Source of the DNA: a virus
IMG/VR virus record: IMGVR_UViG_3300037297_000066
Span: 186,001-250,000 of that record
Strand: one strand, 5' to 3'
DNA: 64,000 nucleotides
Shown here piece by piece: positions 59,556 to 64,000 of the stretch. Position 1 is the stretch's first letter; every line of letters starts with the position of its first letter. The notes beneath the pieces were generated by a model. That model was not told where the DNA came from. It saw only the letters and a list, made by a program, of their open reading frames with translations, and did no database searches. A program made the position numbers and the translations under genes.

Positions 59556-59973
59556 GGGGCAAGTACCTTCGGAGTTCCTCGGGGGGATCCCACCAATCTT
59601 CTAGTTGAGGGGCTAGCTCTTCTTCGTACTTGGGATCGACATACCAGATTCCGAATCGAACCAGCCTTGGTTTGCCGGGGCCCAGGTAGAGAGGGCGTCT
59701 TATGGTCACCATGAGGACACCCGTTTTGCGTCGTAGTTTCTTGGCGACCTTTTTGATGTCTCCACGGACGTGAGTAACCGGTGCCTGTAACATGTGAGGG
59801 GCCACCCTCAAGAACCCGACAGGGCGCCAGCAAAGCTTCTTAGGCTCTTCAGGATAGAGCTGATGTCCACAAGTTTTGCAGCGTTTGACCAGGTTTGCCC
59901 ACATCATACTCTCCGGCGGACAGTCCGTTACTACATGGGCAGCATCAGAAACCTTGTCGTAGTAGACTCGCAT
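59545..59973 (-). CDS. Hypothetical protein with cysteine site
   Basis: 142 residues from MRVYYDKVSD. CPPESM, VKRCKTCGHQLYPEEPKKLCW is a possible zinc knuckle; then a basic strand region (KKVAKKLRRKTGVLMVTIRRPLYL) and FGIWYVDPKY. TATAAT lies 6 nt before the ATG. Not recognised. Confidence 0.72.
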   Translation of the reverse strand: MRVYYDKVSDAAHVVTDCPPESMMWANLVKRCKTCGHQLYPEEPKKLCWRPVGFLRVAPHMLQAPVTHVRGDIKKVAKKLRRKTGVLMVTIRRPLYLGPGKPRLVRFGIWYVDPKYEEELAPQLEDWWDPPEELRRYLPLRV

Positions 59974-59979
59974 GGCCGG

Positions 59980-59989
59980 ATTATACACT
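59980..59989 (-). promoter_or_regulatory. L-box promoter with perfect TATAAT
   Basis: AGTGTATAAT, then CCGGCC, then ATG: the L-box hexamer here equals the consensus -10, supporting its promoter role. Confidence 0.68.
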
Positions 59990-60301
59990 AGTACGAGCGA
60001 CGAGGCCCTCTGCCACCAAGGCATCTAGCAGCAGGGACATGTGACCGCTTTCCTTGTTGTCCCATTCGCAGACGATCTCACAGCCTTGGAACACTCCGTT
60101 TGCTCGAAGACGTTTGACCCGGGGCCTCACAACCGTGTCTCGGTTCAAGCCCAGGAAACGAGCAATCCTGTCAGCGTTGGGGCCCACCTGAAGGGAGGCC
60201 AACAAGATTCTGACGCTGTCCTTCACGGGGAAGTTGTCTTCAGAGAAGAAGGGATCCTGAAGAATCCTCTCAATCTCCTGCAATGTCTGCTCTTTGCTCA
60301 C
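59981..60301 (-). CDS. Winged-helix-like regulator
   Basis: 106 residues, GTG start 5 nt after TATGGT. DRIARFLGLNRDTVVRPRVKRLRANGVFQG is a helix-turn-helix, then a strand wing and SLLLDALVAEGLVA. Likely a small DNA-binding regulator. Its last codons overlap the next promoter. Confidence 0.72.
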   Translation of the reverse strand: MSKEQTLQEIERILQDPFFSEDNFPVKDSVRILLASLQVGPNADRIARFLGLNRDTVVRPRVKRLRANGVFQGCEIVCEWDNKESGHMSLLLDALVAEGLVARTSV

Positions 60302-60306
60302 GCCCT

Positions 60307-60330
60307 ACCATACACCAGTTGGTGTACAGT
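60307..60330. promoter_or_regulatory. Face-to-face L-box pair
   Basis: ACCATACACC (60307-60316) and GGTGTACAGT (60321-60330), 4 bp apart, for 59981-60301 and the 60337/60357 pair. Confidence 0.67.
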
Positions 60331-60336
60331 AGGCAC

Positions 60337-60360
60337 ATGGCTCTTGGAGAAGGTTCGTGA
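60337..60360 (+). CDS. 7-codon leader peptide
   Basis: ATG exactly 6 nt after TACAGT; frame MALGEGS then TGA. Its TGA overlaps the GTG of the next gene (GTGA). A leaderless first frame handing ribosomes to a coupled second gene fits; the frame could also be incidental. Confidence 0.45.
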   Translation: MALGEGS

Positions 60361-60827
60361 TCATTCGAGTCAAGCGTTTCCGGGGAGAGCCTGCTGTGTG
60401 GAGGGTAATACCCGTTTGGGATGAGTGCCCTCAGTCTTTGGTGTTGGCCACCCCCATTGACAACACTGTCAGTGATTACAACGGGATAATGGTCAGCTCA
60501 GGCCCCGAGGGCGTTCTCAACGAACCTGTAATCCTCAAACCGGATGATAATACCATATGGGAAGGGGACACATACGGGTTGTACTACCTCAGCTTGCAAA
60601 ACCAGAGCTGGTTCGTAACCGATGACGAATGGGATAGGTACGTTGTGGAGCTCCTGGCTTACAAAGGGTATCTCAAGATTGGCATGTTTTCTCACGGACA
60701 CGAGGCCCACAGGATGGAGGTGTGGTATCCTCTTCCCCAGAACTTTAGACCCGGAAAGCCCCTCCCCCATCAGGAAGTTCCCACCAGTTGGGAACGCTTG
60801 CTCAATGTACCAAGAGTGGATCACTAG
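60357..60827 (+). CDS. Hypothetical protein, 156 residues
   Basis: GTG start with GGAGAAGG upstream. MIIRVKRFRGEPAVWRVIPVWDECPQSLVLATPIDN, then YGLYYLSLQNQSWFVTDDEWDRYVVELLAYKGYLKIG, strand-rich. Not recognised. It overlaps the next gene by 23 nt. Confidence 0.7.
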   Translation: MIIRVKRFRGEPAVWRVIPVWDECPQSLVLATPIDNTVSDYNGIMVSSGPEGVLNEPVILKPDDNTIWEGDTYGLYYLSLQNQSWFVTDDEWDRYVVELLAYKGYLKIGMFSHGHEAHRMEVWYPLPQNFRPGKPLPHQEVPTSWERLLNVPRVDH

Positions 60828-61104
60828 GTGGAGAGCTAACTCTCCGATGGCTCAAGGGAGCTGCAGGTCGGCAGCTCTGAAGATGGCAGCCGCCTTTCCG
60901 GAGCTACGAGTAGCTCAAGGATGGGTAAGCATCCCCGCCGTCAATGGCCTGTCTCGGTTGCAGCCCATCCCGGGGGCAATCATGGTGGTGGGGCAGAAAG
61001 CCAGGGCCACTCATTGGTGGTGTGTGGCTCCCGACGGAAGCGTGTGGGACCCAACTGGTGATCAGTTCACCCTGATCTACGAGTACATCGAAGCCAAGCC
61101 ATGA
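60805..61104 (+). CDS. Conserved phage protein (C...HWW...DPTG.QF type)
   Basis: 99 residues. GSCRSAALKMAAAFPELRVAQGWV then HWWCVAPDGSVWDPTGDQF...YEYIE is a frequent phage family of unknown role. The Cys near residue 20, the His of HWW and the Asp of DPT have a papain/transglutaminase-like order, so thiol catalysis is possible (inference). Confidence 0.77.
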   Translation: MYQEWITRWRANSPMAQGSCRSAALKMAAAFPELRVAQGWVSIPAVNGLSRLQPIPGAIMVVGQKARATHWWCVAPDGSVWDPTGDQFTLIYEYIEAKP

Positions 61105-61316
61105 CCTGGTCTTGCCCGACCTGTGGAGCTCGGCACAACGATCCTCCCATCTGGGTAGTCCCGGTAGCCTTTGTTGGGGACCATCGTTCCATCTTCTACT
61201 GCTGTCAGTGTGATGCCCAGATCTGTATCCGTTGCTACGTGGAGCACACTGAGAAACAACACCCAAGACGATTCACCAGTTGGTTGGGACAAGACCGGAA
61301 GCGCCGGAAGTTCTAG
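61101..61316 (+). CDS. B-box-like zinc protein
   Basis: 71 residues: CPTCGARHND, then FYCCQCDAQICIRCYVEHTEKQHPR, a C-C/C-C/H pattern like B-box zinc fingers; basic tail. ATGA overlap with the gene before. Probably protein-protein contact. Confidence 0.76.
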   Translation: MTWSCPTCGARHNDPPIWVVPVAFVGDHRSIFYCCQCDAQICIRCYVEHTEKQHPRRFTSWLGQDRKRRKF

Positions 61317-62257
61317 GTCCTCCAGCTCGGAGGGAACTCGCTTTGTCCCCGAAGGAGATTCTGGTCTAGCTCAACGAGCTCCAGGTAGTCCTCTACGGTG
61401 TCGAACTCTTTCATTGCGTCGGGACCGTAGTAGGCCCCCGCCAGAGCTCCCGTGATGGCGGCATTGGTGTCAGTGTCCCCTCCTCCATGCACGGCCATGT
61501 GGACGGCATCCTTGAAGCTCTCTGTAGCCAGGAAGCAGTAAAAGGCGGCCGGCACTGATTCCGTGACACAAGCCCCCGTTCCCATGTCTATTAAAGTGGC
61601 CAAAGAGGACTCCTTACGAGCCTTTATGGCCGCTGTTCGGACACCTTTGACCACTTTGTACAGGTGCTCGTTCTGCAGCTGGAAGGCTCTGGACACCAGG
61701 TGGTGGTCGAGCGTTTCCAACACGTAGGCCGGGACATCCTGTTTCTGGATCCCAAGCCGGGCGTAGAAGACTCCCAAGGCCACGATTGCCGCTCCGATCT
61801 TGGCCTCCATACTGTCGTGGGTCAAAGCTGAATCTTGGGAGGCTACTGCGATGATCTTGTTCGGGTCTCGGAAAAACATCCCAATGGGGGCGGCCCTCAT
61901 AGCAGATCCATTGCCTTTCGACCCTTTGATTCCTGGGTCAGGGTACCCTCGCAGTATCCGTCGAAGAGCGTGGTTGGTGGTGTCTCCGATCCCTCGGAGA
62001 TCTTTAGACTTGTACCACTCAAGGTAGCTCTGGCTGACCTCGTGGGGATCAAACTCGTTGCATTGCAACAAACTTTGAGCCAAGGCCCGAGCCATCTTGG
62101 TATCATCGGTCCACTGGCCAGCTTTCAAGTTAGCGTTGATGGGGCTGACGCTGTCTCGGAATCGCCCATCCCAGTTCATCAGGTTTTTGCCCGTGAAGTG
62201 GTGAGTCTCGAAGGGCATTCCGAGAGCATCCCCAATGGCTAGTCCGAGTACGCTCAT
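61313..62257 (-). CDS. ADP-ribosylglycohydrolase family protein
   Basis: 314 residues from MSVLGLAIGDALG with GAGGAGTC as SD. GLAIGDALGMPFE, GQWTDDTKMA, KGNGSAMRAAPIG, THDSMEAKIGAAIVAL and GGGDTDTNAAITGALAGAYYG are the DraG/ADPRH motifs in order, with the acidic residues that bind two magnesium ions. Family members remove ADP-ribose from proteins or nucleic acid, or cleave ADP-ribose compounds. Confidence 0.94.
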   Translation of the reverse strand: MSVLGLAIGDALGMPFETHHFTGKNLMNWDGRFRDSVSPINANLKAGQWTDDTKMARALAQSLLQCNEFDPHEVSQSYLEWYKSKDLRGIGDTTNHALRRILRGYPDPGIKGSKGNGSAMRAAPIGMFFRDPNKIIAVASQDSALTHDSMEAKIGAAIVALGVFYARLGIQKQDVPAYVLETLDHHLVSRAFQLQNEHLYKVVKGVRTAAIKARKESSLATLIDMGTGACVTESVPAAFYCFLATESFKDAVHMAVHGGGDTDTNAAITGALAGAYYGPDAMKEFDTVEDYLELVELDQNLLRGQSEFPPSWRT

Positions 62258-62295
62258 GGAAGACTCCTCAAAGTCGATCTCCAATTTTGTCAAAC

Positions 62296-62305
62296 GGTGT
62301 ACAGT
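62296..62305 (+). promoter_or_regulatory. L-box promoter of the 62311-62724 gene
   Basis: GGTGTACAGT, 5 nt before a GTG. Confidence 0.64.
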
Positions 62306-62310
62306 AAGGC

Positions 62311-62724
62311 GTGGCTCTAGGCAAGTACGGTACTCACGGGATTCAGTGTGTTTGTGGAGCGGTAGAACAACTAGCAACACTCGGCAAACACCGGTACGAC
62401 AGACAGCCCCAACAATACCTTCCCAAAGGCTGGTCTCGATGGGGCTGGAAGTACTTTCTCTGTGACAAGTGTTCCGAAAACAAGGACCTCCTGGAAGAAC
62501 TGCATCACTCCTACGTATCCCTCAGTATCAAATCAAACTCAGGGTCCTGGTGTGTAGATCTGGTCGAAGGCGGAGTGAACCTCTGCAAAGAGGAGACCGT
62601 TGTGCTTCGAGTGGAGCCTCGGGAGCCTGTGGTTTACCTTCTGGGGGAACCTTTCGACGGAGGCGTGGAGGAAGCTTTAGCGTCTTCCTTGGCCAAGAGC
62701 TGGTTGGCTGAGAACGGAGGCTGA
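62311..62724 (+). CDS. Hypothetical protein with CxC...CxxC
   Basis: 137 residues, GTG start. IQCVCGAVEQL and FLCDKCSENKD make a likely zinc site; CVDLVEGGVNLC and VVLRVEPREPVVYLL are strands. First of a run toward the window end. Not recognised. Confidence 0.72.
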   Translation: MALGKYGTHGIQCVCGAVEQLATLGKHRYDRQPQQYLPKGWSRWGWKYFLCDKCSENKDLLEELHHSYVSLSIKSNSGSWCVDLVEGGVNLCKEETVVLRVEPREPVVYLLGEPFDGGVEEALASSLAKSWLAENGG

Positions 62725-62726
62725 CC

Positions 62727-63767
62727 ATGGGCCCTGAAGAGCTCCGAAAACTCCGGGAGAAAGCAGCCGACTTGCAAGAAGAGATGCTCTCTCATTTACC
62801 TCCAGCTCAGCGAGTGTGCCCTCCCAAACGTGATCTTGTCGAGATGGGGAAGGCTCTTTGGACGCAGAGTTACCGTCATAGTCAGGATGATGGAGAAGCT
62901 TTCGGCCACCTTTTCTGGTGGTTCCGAGAGATGGCTAAACTGAAGCCCGAGATAGTGCCTTTGGCCTCGGCTTTCATTTTCCTGCCTCAAGAGCAGATCC
63001 TGCAGTGGTGGTCAGCTCGATGGGCAGACCAAGGGTTTCCCACCTTTCAGCTCGGTCACAAGTACGCTGCTGCCCTCATGGCCACTATGGTGCGGCCCCA
63101 GGATGTGCAGGACATCAGACCTCCCTTCAAGGCGTTCTTAATCGAGGTACCCAAAGGGTTGTTGAGCGTCTGTCACACTGAACAGGACAAGCAGTACCCC
63201 ATCATCAAAGTTGCCGTGCACTACAATCTCCGGCCAGATGGTGAAGCGTCTTGGAACTACTCAGCCTTGACCGAAGGCCCAGTCACTACTTGGAAGCATG
63301 GGCTTCCCACAAAGGTTTTGGCAGGCGAAGAGTTTGAAGGAGCTATGGAGGACTGGGAAAGCTACTCTTTCGCTTTCGAATGGGGCGATCAGGACGAAAG
63401 GGTCAACGCTCTAATTTCTCGTCTCATTGTGGGCGTTTGCTTGACGGCTTCCTCTCCGGACGAATCCAAGCCCGTAGGCAAGGGCCACCAGAAGTCTGCG
63501 GGCCAGCTTCGAGAGGGCCCGGAGCCTGAGGTACGTACCTACGTGTTGGGGAAGCCTATCAAGCTAGACGTGCGGCAGGCCATCAAGGACTACGTGGCCG
63601 GAGGTATCAGGAAGAGCCCGAGTGTCCAGACGCTCGTGAGAGGGCACTGGAAGAGGCAACCCCACGGACCTCGCTCATCCCTTCGGAAGTGGATATGGAG
63701 AGAGCCTTTCTGGCGAGGACTTGAGAACGCTCCTATCCTGTGTCGCCCCCACCAGATTGGGGAGTGA
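62727..63767 (+). CDS. Conserved phage protein ending in VRGHWKRQPHGP...IWREPFWRG
   Basis: 346 residues. The N-terminal two thirds are alpha/beta (FGHLFWWFREMAKLKPEIVPLASAFIFLP, PIIKVAVHYN). The last 40 residues, VRGHWKRQPHGP and LRKWIWREPFWRGL, are a tail conserved in many phage proteins of unknown role. SD is weak; 2 nt behind the previous stop. Confidence 0.78.
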   Translation: MGPEELRKLREKAADLQEEMLSHLPPAQRVCPPKRDLVEMGKALWTQSYRHSQDDGEAFGHLFWWFREMAKLKPEIVPLASAFIFLPQEQILQWWSARWADQGFPTFQLGHKYAAALMATMVRPQDVQDIRPPFKAFLIEVPKGLLSVCHTEQDKQYPIIKVAVHYNLRPDGEASWNYSALTEGPVTTWKHGLPTKVLAGEEFEGAMEDWESYSFAFEWGDQDERVNALISRLIVGVCLTASSPDESKPVGKGHQKSAGQLREGPEPEVRTYVLGKPIKLDVRQAIKDYVAGGIRKSPSVQTLVRGHWKRQPHGPRSSLRKWIWREPFWRGLENAPILCRPHQIGE

Positions 63768-63773
63768 TTCCTG

Positions 63774-64000
63774 GTGCTGCACAAGACTAAAAGAGACTCA
63801 CCCTCCCGAACTCTTTGTGGGGTATCCATCGACCATCTTGAGGGAGATGACACGTATACCTGCCTGTCCCTTTCTATGGGAGAGGACACCTGTCCCTTGT
63901 GTCACAGTCTCCAGGGATTTGAGGAAGATCTGGAAACTCTTTCGGACCAACAGGCTACTTGTGAAGAGAGATGCAACATTCTGGAAAGAGAAGTAGGCTT
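63774..64000 (+). CDS. Zinc/coiled-coil protein, cut by window edge
   Basis: Open to the right edge. GTG start with GGGGAG 8 nt upstream, 6 nt after the previous stop and in the same frame. CGVSIDHLEGDDTYTCLS, CPLCHSL and CEERCNILEREV give several CxxC-type pairs beside a predicted coil. Not recognised. Confidence 0.6.
   Translation, partial: MLHKTKRDSPSRTLCGVSIDHLEGDDTYTCLSLSMGEDTCPLCHSLQGFEEDLETLSDQQATCEERCNILEREVG

Noticed and set aside
1-64000. CRISPR arrays, insertion sequences and rRNA
   Set aside because: No regularly spaced direct repeats, transposase-like products with inverted ends, or rRNA-like sequence were found on reading both strands.

Overview
The window looks like an accessory region of a large double-stranded DNA phage, or a phage-like plasmid, of a bacterium. 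About 150 short, tightly packed genes lie in small blocks on both strands, joined by ATGA, GTGA or TGATG overlaps. Most products are under 200 residues and unrecognised. There are no housekeeping genes, rRNA, convincing tRNAs, CRISPR array or insertion sequence. GC content is moderately high and GTG starts are common. The recognisable products are typical phage accessory enzymes. The host cannot be named; the leaderless promoter layout described next is best known from Deinococcota and Actinobacteria, which is a hint only.

Two promoter-like signals recur and decide most start codons. The L-box is GGTGTANNNT (usually GGTGTATGGT, GGTGTACAGT or GGTGTATAGT); its TANNNT part lies 4-8 nt, mostly 5-7, before an ATG or GTG. 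The T-box is TTAAGATC-N13-TGTANT, with identical internal spacing in all 20 copies seen, and usually 6 nt before ATG. The spacing predicts leaderless mRNAs for operon-first genes, while internal genes use Shine-Dalgarno (SD) sites or stop/start overlaps.

Layout. (1) 1-9.7 kb, minus strand: a tandem array of at least 14 relatives of one unknown two-domain family (ND = N-domain, CD = C-domain), with CD duplications, one ND fused to a different C-terminus and one CD-only gene. (2) 9.7-10.4 kb: noncoding. (3) 10.4-16.1 kb: very small zinc-ribbon, winged-helix and other proteins, mostly under T-boxes, plus a P-loop kinase. (4) 16.1-17.5 kb: sparse, with candidate small RNAs. (5) 17.5-41 kb: hypothetical genes under L-boxes, a duplicated two-gene cassette, a proteasome/HslV-like Ntn peptidase, small membrane proteins and zinc proteins. 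(6) 41-48 kb: a winged-helix regulator, a kinase-like protein, a Fis-type regulator and DNA-binding-like basic proteins. (7) 48-64 kb: a nucleoside-hydrolase-like enzyme, lipoproteins, an S24-type peptidase, an ATP-grasp enzyme, a YkgJ-like cysteine-cluster protein, an arginase-like protein, a Cys/His phage protein and an ADP-ribosylglycohydrolase.

How the parts may work together is inference. The nucleoside hydrolase and ADP-ribosylglycohydrolase suggest handling of NAD or ADP-ribose; the Ntn peptidase, S24 peptidase and ATP-grasp enzyme suggest protein processing or peptide tagging. The most unusual material is the paralogue array, the two rigid promoter classes, a three-copy structured repeat of about 99 nt, and a pair of L-box-driven candidate RNAs closed by a 10-bp stem.
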